DNA of 64,000 nucleotides, taken from an uncultured Alphaproteobacteria bacterium. GTDB taxonomy: Bacteria > Pseudomonadota > Alphaproteobacteria > Rs-D84. Below are positions 1 through 7,307 of this stretch, piece by piece. Each line of letters opens with the position of its first letter. The first letter of the stretch is position 1. The notes under the pieces were generated by a model, which worked only from the letters and a program-made list of their open reading frames with translations, made no database searches and was not told the DNA's origin. The DNA is taken from assembly GCA_934232895.1 (NCBI GenBank), contig CAKQGH010000005.1:4945-68944 (forward strand), given 5' to 3'. A program made the position numbers and the translations under genes.

Positions 1-300
1 TCCGGCGTTGCGGTTGAATTAAAATCTGACACATCGGTCAAGGCATTGGATGAATACTGGACCGGTCTGTTGGCGAAATTCAGTGGCGACGATGGCCAGG
101 GATTATTGACCCCATATAAAGATATGGTGTTCTTTGCGGTTGACGAACAGGGTGTTGGCGAACTGGGCGCGACATCGCGTGCGGCGCGCCTGTACCGTTT
201 GCGCATTGGACCTATGTCTGATATTGATACGGCGCAAAAATTGTGCGACCAGTTGCTGAAATTCAGCGGGGCCAGTTGCAGCGTTGTTCGGATTCAATAA
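1..300 (+). CDS. SPOR-domain protein, C-terminal part (5' end outside window)
   Basis: The reading frame is open from the first base of the window and stops at 298-300, so only the last 99 residues are seen. The final ~35 residues (YRLRIGPMSDIDTAQKLCDQ and on to VVRIQ) have the spacing of a SPOR domain, a periplasmic fold that binds denuded peptidoglycan glycan strands, usually at the septum. The upstream part is not recognisable. The next gene, a VirB10-like protein, starts 19 nt downstream on the same strand, so the two are probably co-transcribed. The real start lies before base 1; a TTG at 46 is internal. SPOR is an assignment by pattern only. Confidence 0.6.
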   Translation, partial: SGVAVELKSDTSVKALDEYWTGLLAKFSGDDGQGLLTPYKDMVFFAVDEQGVGELGATSRAARLYRLRIGPMSDIDTAQKLCDQLLKFSGASCSVVRIQ

Positions 301-319
301 TTGATGGCGGATGTTATAA

Positions 320-2821
320 ATGAATCGCATAAAAAAACAAATTGTAAATTTGCGTAAATCCACACCGCAAAGTGTCCAGTGGTTGTTGCTGGGCGCGGCG
401 TTTATTGTGGTGCTGATTTTAATGACCATGTTGATTGGTGGCCGCGGGAACAAGCAAATTGCGACCGACGATGATGCGCCAATCGCATTGCGCACGGTTC
501 CGGAAACGGAATCTGTGAATTGGGGGAATATTCGCGTTGGTACCACCGAAAAAGACAGCATAAAAATATTTGCATCTGCCCCGGCCAAGGTTATCAAGGT
601 GCGTCTGAACCAGGATGTGCCGGGTTTTCGTGTTTCTGAAACATGTGGTCGTATGGCGCAAATAAACGAAAACACATCGTGCACGATATCAATGGAATAT
701 GCGCCAACCGCGGCGGCCGATGTAATAACAACCGCATTGTTTATTGATTGGCGCGGCGCGGATCAACCCGACAAAATGCAGAAAACCGATAAAATCGTAT
801 TGGTGTTGGGCGCCACCGCCCCGGAACAATCAAAAACCACAACGACCGGTTCCAATGCCGATACCACCAAGGCCCCCAGCGCGGCCGCCACAAAAAGCGA
901 GCCCGCCCCCGCCCCATTTATTGACACACCCGCACCGACCAAGGCCGATATAAAACAAGAAATTGCAACAATTGCCCCATCGGATCCATTTACCGATGAT
1001 GACGATGACTATGTCGCGCCGGCGCCCGCGAAAAAGGCCGAGCCCGCGGTTGTTGAACGCACCAATACCAAAAAGACCGAGGCATGTTCCGCGTTTGCAT
1101 TCCCGGGATATAATTCAACCGGCACACAAATCGGGTGGATAAAGCCCGAAAATGGCGCGTACTATTTTCATCCGTTTTCGGATAAAGAATGCAAAAATCC
1201 AACCGGGACATATAATCCCGACACCGGTTTAATTACCGATATAAAAAATGCCGGTAAAAAAATTGGAACCGATGCCGAACATATTGGGTACACCGCAATT
1301 GCATCAAATGGTGCGTTGCCGCAATTATCAAACCCGGTCCAGAAAAATAAAAACCGCGCATATCAATTGACCACCGATGAATTGATGGCAATGGATGGCG
1401 CCATGTCTGGGGCCGAGGACGCATCGCGTTTCCGCGCCGGCATTACCATGAACATAAAACCAGATGACACGGTGTTTGGCACCAGTGGTATGGACGCGGT
1501 ATTTTCATCCGACCCATTTGACCGTACGTTTGTGTTGCGCCAGTATAAACCAATTCCGGCCACCATTGTGTCCGAGGTTCGTGCCGACCCATCGTTATAT
1601 GATGGAAAAGAAAAAAGTTTACCGGTACGCGCGACGGTTGACCGAAATGTATATTCCGACAATGGTCGCACAGTTGTTATACCGGCGGGCACATTGATGT
1701 TGGGATATGTCACGGGTGATATTCCGGGGCCATATAAAACAATTGGTCGTATGGATATTCGTTGGTACCAATTTATATTGCCCAGTGGCGTTGAATTCAA
1801 TTTTGATGGTGGTGGCGACACCGACCCATTTTCGGGCGATTCCCAGGGGCGCGTTGGTGTTCCCGGATACGGCAGTACCGATTATGTGGAACAATTTGTT
1901 ATGCCATTGCTGACATCGCTGGTGCCGGCGGCGGTGAATATGATTGCGCCAATATCGGACCGTTTTGTAAACCAAATTGATTTGGATAATAACACCGTTG
2001 TTCAATCGGGTACCGTGCGTTCATCGGAATTGGCGAAAAATGAAATCATTACCGCATGGAACCAGGTTGCCCAGAAATTAGTTGTAGATATGATGGACAA
2101 CACCGTTCCGCCGTTTTCAATTGCGGCCGGCACACGCATAACCGTGTTTCCACCAACCGATTTGGTTTTAACCTGTGGCAGTGACGCCAGTAAAAAATGT
2201 TCTGTATCGACATTGGAACAAACCACCGGTTATGCCAATTTGAATCGTCGCAATCAGCGCGCTGATTGGAAACACAGTGGCGAGGTCGATTATGCCGATG
2301 GTTCATGGGTTGGCCAGGTTCGTTCATTTAACCTGAGCAGTGATTACTGCAAACAGGACAAAGATGGTCTGTGGGATGTGAACGAGGACAACATCAGCGG
2401 CCTCTATTCCGAAGGGTATGATTACAGAACGATATTGATGTATTGCAAATCGCTGAATTACCAGGCGAAAAACAATGCGCGCCAGGATGCGGTGTACAAA
2501 AACCAACAGGAACAGTTCAAATCGACATACGAGGCCAGCGGCAGCGCCGGCGGCGTGTCGGGGCAAACTGTGTCGGGCAATCAGACATATAACACTGAAA
2601 TATTGGGACTGAAATATAACGATGATGGTTCAATTCAAAATCCATTTGAATCATCGGCCAAAGGCGAAGAACAAGCCGCCCAGGCCATCATTACGTGCGA
2701 GGATGGCACCGCCCCAGATGCAAACGGATGCTGTACCGGTGAAATCTACACCGACATGGGCGAAGCCGGATTCAATTGTTGTCCCGAAACGGGTGGCGAT
2801 TGTTTCCCGCCGATATTGTAA
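320..2821 (+). CDS. VirB10/TrbI-like type IV secretion protein with Ig-like insert and Cys-rich tail
   Basis: 833 aa. A short basic N-terminus is followed by one membrane helix (about residues 18-42). Residues ~62-165 resemble an ASH/HYDIN-type immunoglobulin-like domain (VNWGNIRVGTTEKDSIKIF, later SCTISMEYAP). A Pro/Ala/Thr-rich acidic linker (~170-250) suits a span across the periplasm. From ~415 to 615 comes the VirB10/TrbI core: TVVIPAGTLMLGYV, a short RW..FILPSG stretch, then GTRITVFPPTDLVL. VirB10 proteins link inner-membrane energy to the outer-membrane pore of T4SS. The last ~40 residues hold several Cys (GCCTG, NCC), which is unusual for the family. It follows the SPOR gene closely; the other T4SS genes here are the VirB6-like group at 51.9-58.5 kb. 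Confidence 0.8.
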   Translation: MNRIKKQIVNLRKSTPQSVQWLLLGAAFIVVLILMTMLIGGRGNKQIATDDDAPIALRTVPETESVNWGNIRVGTTEKDSIKIFASAPAKVIKVRLNQDVPGFRVSETCGRMAQINENTSCTISMEYAPTAAADVITTALFIDWRGADQPDKMQKTDKIVLVLGATAPEQSKTTTTGSNADTTKAPSAAATKSEPAPAPFIDTPAPTKADIKQEIATIAPSDPFTDDDDDYVAPAPAKKAEPAVVERTNTKKTEACSAFAFPGYNSTGTQIGWIKPENGAYYFHPFSDKECKNPTGTYNPDTGLITDIKNAGKKIGTDAEHIGYTAIASNGALPQLSNPVQKNKNRAYQLTTDELMAMDGAMSGAEDASRFRAGITMNIKPDDTVFGTSGMDAVFSSDPFDRTFVLRQYKPIPATIVSEVRADPSLYDGKEKSLPVRATVDRNVYSDNGRTVVIPAGTLMLGYVTGDIPGPYKTIGRMDIRWYQFILPSGVEFNFDGGGDTDPFSGDSQGRVGVPGYGSTDYVEQFVMPLLTSLVPAAVNMIAPISDRFVNQIDLDNNTVVQSGTVRSSELAKNEIITAWNQVAQKLVVDMMDNTVPPFSIAAGTRITVFPPTDLVLTCGSDASKKCSVSTLEQTTGYANLNRRNQRADWKHSGEVDYADGSWVGQVRSFNLSSDYCKQDKDGLWDVNEDNISGLYSEGYDYRTILMYCKSLNYQAKNNARQDAVYKNQQEQFKSTYEASGSAGGVSGQTVSGNQTYNTEILGLKYNDDGSIQNPFESSAKGEEQAAQAIITCEDGTAPDANGCCTGEIYTDMGEAGFNCCPETGGDCFPPIL

Positions 2822-2861
2822 TTGGCCGCCTGTGAATTATATATTCGGCGTAATGAAATTA

Positions 2862-2887
2862 AACGCGCAAATTATTGCGCGTTTTTT
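2862..2887 (+). terminator. Intrinsic terminator after the VirB10-like gene
   Basis: AACGCGCAA and TTGCGCGTT arms are followed by a T-run, 40 nt after the stop codon. The rest of the gap to 3050 holds two short inverted repeats (2961-2984 and 3016-3031) and a candidate promoter region (TTGCAT, then TATCAT) for the next gene. Confidence 0.75.
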
Positions 2888-3050
2888 ATTTGATTTTTCG
2901 ATTCGAGCGACAAACACAAAAACACCGCAACGAATCGAAAAACCGAATCAAATTTCAACCGCGGGTTGTACCTTTTTACACCCGTCTTGCATTTGATTAT
3001 ATATCATACCCACAGGGAGAATTTATTCCCATAAACCAAGGAGGAAAAAA

Positions 3051-3407
3051 ATGACATCACAACAACATATACACATCGAATATGCACCTGAAAAATTCCA
3101 GAACGCCGAACAATTGTGGTTTTGGTTTTTGTATTCCAAATCGGTGCAAAACGGGTTTATGCACGGGGCCACGCACGCCACGCGACGTTGCGCGGAATTG
3201 TTGGATGTGGAAATGCTGATAACAAAATTGTATCTGTGTGGGAAATTGACCGATGAACAATTGAATGTAATGAAAGAATTTGGTGACCGCCGCCGCGCAC
3301 CACATCACTATATTTGGGCGGAAAATCGCGCGGCAGATTTGTGGCGACGCGCAATGGAAACAATCGATGTCGCCGCACGCGCACGCGGTTGGTTGGTAAA
3401 TGAATAA
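3051..3407 (+). CDS. Conserved-looking hypothetical protein, 118 aa
   Basis: The start is well supported by a strong Shine-Dalgarno sequence, AAGGAGG, seven bases before the ATG. The product is hydrophilic, rich in aromatic residues and His/Arg, with no signal peptide or membrane helix, so it is probably cytosolic. It has a WFWFLYSKS stretch, a mid-protein RRCAELLDVE helix and a C-terminal run of likely helices. I do not recognise a family. A second unknown gene begins 14 nt downstream, so the two form a small operon ending at the terminator at 3751-3777. No function is proposed. Confidence 0.6.
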   Translation: MTSQQHIHIEYAPEKFQNAEQLWFWFLYSKSVQNGFMHGATHATRRCAELLDVEMLITKLYLCGKLTDEQLNVMKEFGDRRRAPHHYIWAENRAADLWRRAMETIDVAARARGWLVNE

Positions 3408-3421
3408 ATCGGGGGCGTACA

Positions 3422-3790
3422 ATGATGATTATTGCATTTTCAACGCACACATCGAAAATGCTGCCACGCCTGTTGTGCCGGCGGTTTCGGCACTGTGCAC
3501 CGATACTGTGCATGCGTGGCACGCGACCATTTGTTATGTATCAATTCGTGCGGCGTGGATGCGTGTCAAAAATACGACTGGCACGACGCGATATAAATAT
3601 ACTGCGCGCGCACGGTTGGGAATTCATACGCGTGCCGCGCGCCCCAACCCCGCGCGAACATTGGCAACACGCGTTTTCGTGTGTTGATATGACAAAACGC
3701 GCCATCGGAATGCACGCGCCAATGGTTCAAACACCAAATGGCCTGTATAAAAAAACCGCCCCGTTGGGGCGGTTTTTAGAGCATAGATAA
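3422..3790 (+). CDS. Hypothetical protein, 122 aa, 3' end overlaps a terminator
   Basis: Frame and start (ATGATG at 3422) were chosen because this frame gives a plausible globular protein (RLARRDINILRAHGWEFIRV), while the competing frame from 3400 is low in complexity. The N-terminus MMIIAFSTHTSKMLPRLLC and a later CVDMTKRAIG vaguely resemble permuted papain-like amidases, but I cannot confirm catalytic residues. The last ~15 codons run through the terminator hairpin, so the natural C-terminus may be recently extended or eroded. The gene is downstream of, and probably co-transcribed with, the 118-aa gene. Confidence 0.5.
   Translation: MMIIAFSTHTSKMLPRLLCRRFRHCAPILCMRGTRPFVMYQFVRRGCVSKIRLARRDINILRAHGWEFIRVPRAPTPREHWQHAFSCVDMTKRAIGMHAPMVQTPNGLYKKTAPLGRFLEHR
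3751..3777 (+). terminator. Intrinsic terminator
   Basis: AAAACCGCCCC and GGGGCGGTTTT arms around a GTT loop, followed by T residues. It lies inside the last codons of the upstream unknown gene. Confidence 0.8.
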
Positions 3791-3810
3791 AAGAGCATAG
3801 AGAATAGATT

Positions 3811-3828
3811 GTGCGCCGTCTGGCGCAC
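3811..3828. repeat. GTGCGCC-N4-GGCGCAC palindrome core
   Basis: The same core (GTGCGCC, 4-5 bases, GGCGCAC, or a one-base variant) occurs at 11668-11686 and at the centre of the two long inverted repeat copies near 38.5 and 63.6 kb. Here it stands without the long arms and next to another palindrome, in the gap between two convergent transcription units. Confidence 0.6.
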
Positions 3829-3836
3829 ATGCCTTA

Positions 3837-3866
3837 TTGTCATTCCTGCGTAGGCAGGAATGACAA
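3837..3866. repeat. REP-like palindrome with TGTCATTCCTGC arms
   Basis: The arms TGTCATTCCTGC and GCAGGAATGACA are perfectly complementary around GTAG. Palindromes of this GTCATTCCTGC type are known as dispersed extragenic repeats in several proteobacteria. Only one copy is in the window. It lies 65 nt past the 3' end of the secreted-protein gene. Confidence 0.65.
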
Positions 3867-3931
3867 GAGAAAAGTATTGTTTTTTATTCTAAAACTCTAT
3901 CACTAAATAACTTTATCACTTATTCACTATT

Positions 3932-4867
3932 CTAGTCGCTTCCGTACAGGAACTCGCCGGTGCCGGAATTGCCATAGAATTTTTGTTCAACTATGTCCCA
4001 CATACCGTTTTGTGGCACCGTATAATCACCGATTTTTAACCCGCATGGCACCGGCACAAAATGATGCACCAGGGTATCATCCTCGTATATTTTTACATCG
4101 TATACATACATAAAATCATTTGCGGAATATGGTACAACCCCATTAAATGTACTGTTGATGCGTCGATACCCAAATAAAACCATAGCGGCATCGTGCGAAT
4201 TTTGAGGCGTTTGCCCCGACAGGCTGCGCGTAGTGGCGCCGTATTTGAATACTTTATTTTTTGCATCCAACACAACGGTTTGTCGGGTCGTTTTTTGCGT
4301 CAAACCGATACCGACCGAGACAACCGGACAATTTGCCCCCATTATACACAACCACGGAAATAACAGAGTTGCCTGGTTCGCACTGCCGCCAAAATTAATT
4401 TCGTATGACGAATTTGTAATTGCACTGGAAACGCCAAACAGACAAACATTAACACCCGATGGATGAAATACATCATTACTGAACCGTACATCCATTTCTG
4501 TGCGCGTGGTTGTGGTTGGTATGTATTCGGTATCAATATATTGCGTGCCGGTTGATGCCAGGTATACTTCACCATTTACGCCCGTCAATTTACCGTCGGA
4601 TATATTGTAAAATTCGGCATCAGAATAAGCATAGTAATCGATGTCGCCCTGTTTTATATGCAGGTATTTATCGCTGGCTGCGTTTATTGTGCGGCGACAT
4701 TGCGTCAGGTTCCCGTACCACATTTCATCGTCTATTTTTACATTCAACGCCGGTGTGGTGTTTTTTGTTTCGTATAATTGCACCGTGTCATCGCCAACGT
4801 GCAATACGCGCGCATGCGCCGCAACGCACGCAAACAAACCAATAAAGATTAAACAACGCCGCCACAT
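3932..4867 (-). CDS. Secreted concanavalin/LamG-like lectin-fold protein
   Basis: 311 aa with a signal peptide (MWRRCLIFIGLFACVAAHA, cleavage after AHA). From ~105 the sequence YLASTGTQYIDTEYIP starts a jelly-roll domain of the kind widespread in surface and tail proteins of gut bacteria and their phages. It ends with HHFVPVPCGLKIGDY and KFYGNSGTGEFLYG, the usual end of these domains. It is likely exported and may bind glycans, but the ligand is unknown. The gene stands alone behind the structured leader at 4891-5063 (minus), whose terminator lies 23 nt before the ATG. The Shine-Dalgarno sequence is weak (GGAATAG). The codons look more AT-rich than in the neighbouring housekeeping genes. Confidence 0.7.
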   Translation of the reverse strand: MWRRCLIFIGLFACVAAHARVLHVGDDTVQLYETKNTTPALNVKIDDEMWYGNLTQCRRTINAASDKYLHIKQGDIDYYAYSDAEFYNISDGKLTGVNGEVYLASTGTQYIDTEYIPTTTTRTEMDVRFSNDVFHPSGVNVCLFGVSSAITNSSYEINFGGSANQATLLFPWLCIMGANCPVVSVGIGLTQKTTRQTVVLDAKNKVFKYGATTRSLSGQTPQNSHDAAMVLFGYRRINSTFNGVVPYSANDFMYVYDVKIYEDDTLVHHFVPVPCGLKIGDYTVPQNGMWDIVEQKFYGNSGTGEFLYGSD

Positions 4868-4890
4868 ACTGCTATTTTCTATTCCGTATG

Positions 4891-5063
4891 AAAAAATACC
4901 ACCGGAACGAATTCAGGTGGTTGGAGTTTGATAACAATATTAGGAATTGCGTTGCTTATTCGGTATATTCACAACACTCCAACCACATAACATGGTTGGA
5001 ATTTTATCGTCTTGGATTGACGCCTAATATGGGTTATCAAGCCCAATGACAGAACGCCTGTCA
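4891..5063 (-). promoter_or_regulatory. Structured leader RNA, copy A (attenuator candidate)
   Basis: Reading on the minus strand there is a 5' hairpin TGACAG/CTGTCA (5063-5047), then a long-range helix between TTGATAACCCATATTAGG (5040-5023) and CCTAATATTGTTATCAA (4944-4928). Inside it is a local hairpin TTCCAACC/GGTTGGA (5001-4978) and a GTTGT/GCAAC hairpin whose loop reads GAATATACCGAATA (4970-4957). A second CTCCAACC (4926-4919) and a terminator (CCACC/GGTGG then a T-run, 4920-4891) follow. The terminator ends 23 nt before the start codon of the secreted protein. Order and motifs match the element at 33363-33533. Confidence 0.65.
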
Positions 5064-5104
5064 TCAAATAGAATGATAACGAATGTGCGTGAATATCACA
5101 AGAT

Positions 5105-5130
5105 AAAAAAACGCCCAAACGGGCGTTTTT
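5105..5130 (-). terminator. Intrinsic terminator of yidC
   Basis: AACGCCC and GGGCGTT arms with an AAAC loop lie directly after the yidC stop codon and are flanked by A/T runs on both sides, so the hairpin can work in either direction. Confidence 0.8.
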
Positions 5131-5132
5131 TA

Positions 5133-6668
5133 TTATTTGGATTTATATTTGATTATTTGCATCTGGGCAATACCAAACAGGTTCGACACCGTCCAATACA
5201 GTACCAATCCCGCCGGCATCCATGCAAACAATATTGTAAACATAACCGGCATCCATTTCATAACACGTTGGGTCTGGGCCACCGCATCATTGCCACCGGG
5301 CGCGTTTGGCGCCGATTGCAACCGCGATTGCCACCACATTGTTGCACCCATCAATATTGGCAATATGAAATATGGATCCATTGCCGCCAAATCAGAAATC
5401 CACAAAAATCCGGCATTGCGCATTTGAACCGATACCAACAGCGCCTTGTACAATGCAAAGAATATTGGAATCTGAATCAGCATTGGCAAACACCCCGACA
5501 TAGGCGATGTTTTATGCGTCTGGTACAGGCGCACCATTTCCATTTGCTGGCGCGCACGATCGTTTGCGTACAGTTTCTGGATGCGTGCCATTTCTGGTTG
5601 CATTTTCTGCATGGCCAGCATTGATGTATACGATTTACGCGTCAATGGCCATATTGCCAGCCGCAATAGCAATGTGAATATGATAATCGCAATGCCATAA
5701 TTGCCAACAATCGCATACAGTCCGTTTAACGCCCACAACATTGGCCGTGCCAAGAACCAGAACCATCCATAATCAACCGTTTTATCAACACCAACAATTG
5801 TTCCCGCCGCCGCATTTAATACATTTTGATCACGCGGGCCGGCAAATATACGCGTTGTGATTGTGTTTGTGGCATTTGGCGCAATGGTAATCGCCGCCGA
5901 TGCCGCGTCTGTCTGGAATAATTCACCACCCAATTTTTTTGTGCGAATTGTCTGGTCGGGTGCGTCCAATTGCACAACCGTTTCAGTATATTGGTCGGCA
6001 AATCCCGCAAAGCCATTTGTTGTGGAATATGCATACGATTTTTTCGCTAATTTATTCCAATCGGTATGTTCAACATCACCGTTTACGTACGCAACCGCCC
6101 CAGTATAAACACCGGCCGACGATTTCGCATTTGCCGCACGAACTGTACGCGCAAACGGCGCCACCGCAATGTCACGCGGGGAATTATTTTTTATTTCGTC
6201 GGTGATTGTAATTACATATCCATCGACCGACACAGTGCGACGAAATTCCACACCGTCGGAATTGCGCCATGTGTATGCGTCGCCCGCGTTACGCCACACG
6301 GTCGCGGGGGTTGGTGCCGATGTGCCGGTTGCCATAACGCCCGTTTCAACAAAGCAATTTTCACAATCCAGCAAAACCATCCCGTCGTCCAGTTTAATGT
6401 TCGACACACGCAGGCCGCGTACATCTGCCGTGATTTTATCGGATTTTATTTCCGACACAGGAACTGACGATACATCGACAATATCGACCACTTCGGTATT
6501 TGTTGTGTCCTGGGGCGTGGTTTTTGTAAATGCGCCAAACGCCCACATTGCCAAGAAAAACAATGCGAGCCACCATAAAAAACCACCAAGCGGCGATTTT
6601 TTCGCCGTGGCGTTTTTGTTTGCATTCCACTGGGCAAAGCCCGAATTATTATCCATATATCGTACCAT
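5133..6668 (-). CDS. yidC: Membrane protein insertase YidC
   Basis: 511 aa, slightly shorter than typical proteobacterial YidC. There is an N-terminal anchor (~28-47), a large periplasmic beta-rich P1 domain (~60-295), then the conserved Oxa1/YidC membrane core from ~297 to the C-terminus. The core includes LLLRLAIWPLTRKSY, whose Arg matches the conserved groove residue, and the cytoplasmic QKMQPEMARIQKLY and SGCLPMLIQIPIFFALYKAL segments. YidC inserts membrane proteins alone or with SecYEG. The start at 6668 (GTAAATAAAAATG, with GGGTGG upstream) leaves 2 nt to lspA, so they form one operon. An in-frame ATG at 6656 is a possible alternative. rpmH, often a neighbour, is here 30 kb away. Confidence 0.95.
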   Translation of the reverse strand: MVRYMDNNSGFAQWNANKNATAKKSPLGGFLWWLALFFLAMWAFGAFTKTTPQDTTNTEVVDIVDVSSVPVSEIKSDKITADVRGLRVSNIKLDDGMVLLDCENCFVETGVMATGTSAPTPATVWRNAGDAYTWRNSDGVEFRRTVSVDGYVITITDEIKNNSPRDIAVAPFARTVRAANAKSSAGVYTGAVAYVNGDVEHTDWNKLAKKSYAYSTTNGFAGFADQYTETVVQLDAPDQTIRTKKLGGELFQTDAASAAITIAPNATNTITTRIFAGPRDQNVLNAAAGTIVGVDKTVDYGWFWFLARPMLWALNGLYAIVGNYGIAIIIFTLLLRLAIWPLTRKSYTSMLAMQKMQPEMARIQKLYANDRARQQMEMVRLYQTHKTSPMSGCLPMLIQIPIFFALYKALLVSVQMRNAGFLWISDLAAMDPYFILPILMGATMWWQSRLQSAPNAPGGNDAVAQTQRVMKWMPVMFTILFAWMPAGLVLYWTVSNLFGIAQMQIIKYKSK

Positions 6669-6670
6669 TT

Positions 6671-7216
6671 TTATTTACCACCCTTTGATTTTACATTTTC
6701 CAGGCAACGACGACGCGCCACGCCCCAGTTCAATATATATAGTGCAACGCCCACACAAATACAAATGTCGGCAACATTAAATGCCGGCCAATGCAATGCG
6801 CCAATATGAAAGTCCAAGAAATCAACCACCGCGCCAAACCGCACGCGGTCAATCAAATTTCCCAACGCCCCACCAACAATCAATGCCAATGGCACGCGTT
6901 CATATTTTTCCGCACGCGCAAACAAATAATACCCAATCAGTCCGATAATAAACCCGGTGGCGATTACTATGACCAGGGGCGCGCCCTCGCCCACGGTGCG
7001 CAGCATTGAAAACGACGCGCCAGGATTCCATGTGAACACAATGTTAAACCAATCGGTCACATGCGCCATCAAATACGGCACCGGCACCAATTCCCACGCC
7101 GGACCGGCCACCGGCACAGTGCCCGTAATCATATACAGCAACGCGCCCTTGGTCAACAAATCGGCCAAGATAACGCCCACAATTATTCCAATACACGCCA
7201 ATAATTTCTTTTTCAT
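6671..7216 (-). CDS. lspA: Lipoprotein signal peptidase (signal peptidase II)
   Basis: 181 aa. Four hydrophobic segments and both catalytic aspartates are visible: GNLIDRVRFG (Asp123) and FNVADICICVG (Asp150). LspA cleaves the signal peptide of diacylglyceryl-modified prolipoproteins in the inner membrane. Several lipobox proteins in this window (28.5-31.9 kb, 48 kb) would be substrates. The start at 7216 is preferred over the in-frame upstream ATG at 7285 because AAGGACGG lies just before it and the protein then begins with MKKKLLACIG. It is co-transcribed with yidC downstream. Confidence 0.93.
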   Translation of the reverse strand: MKKKLLACIGIIVGVILADLLTKGALLYMITGTVPVAGPAWELVPVPYLMAHVTDWFNIVFTWNPGASFSMLRTVGEGAPLVIVIATGFIIGLIGYYLFARAEKYERVPLALIVGGALGNLIDRVRFGAVVDFLDFHIGALHWPAFNVADICICVGVALYILNWGVARRRCLENVKSKGGK

Positions 7217-7265
7217 TTTTCCGTCCTTGTACGGTGCAATATACCAGTGCACGCGGCCAATTGCA

Positions 7266-7291
7266 AATAAAATGTCCCGGCGCACCGGGAC
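7266..7291 (-). terminator. Terminator after the antiporter gene
   Basis: On the minus strand GTCCCGG/CCGGGAC arms with a 4-nt loop are followed by ATTTTATTT. It separates the antiporter unit from lspA-yidC, although the loop overlaps the leader region of lspA. Confidence 0.6.
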
Positions 7292-7307
7292 AGGTTAAAT
7301 ATGCAAA

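Noticed and set aside
3400..3687. Alternative frame overlapping the 122-aa unknown gene
   Set aside because: No ribosome-binding site, overlaps the stop of the previous gene, and composition is less protein-like than the frame from 3422.
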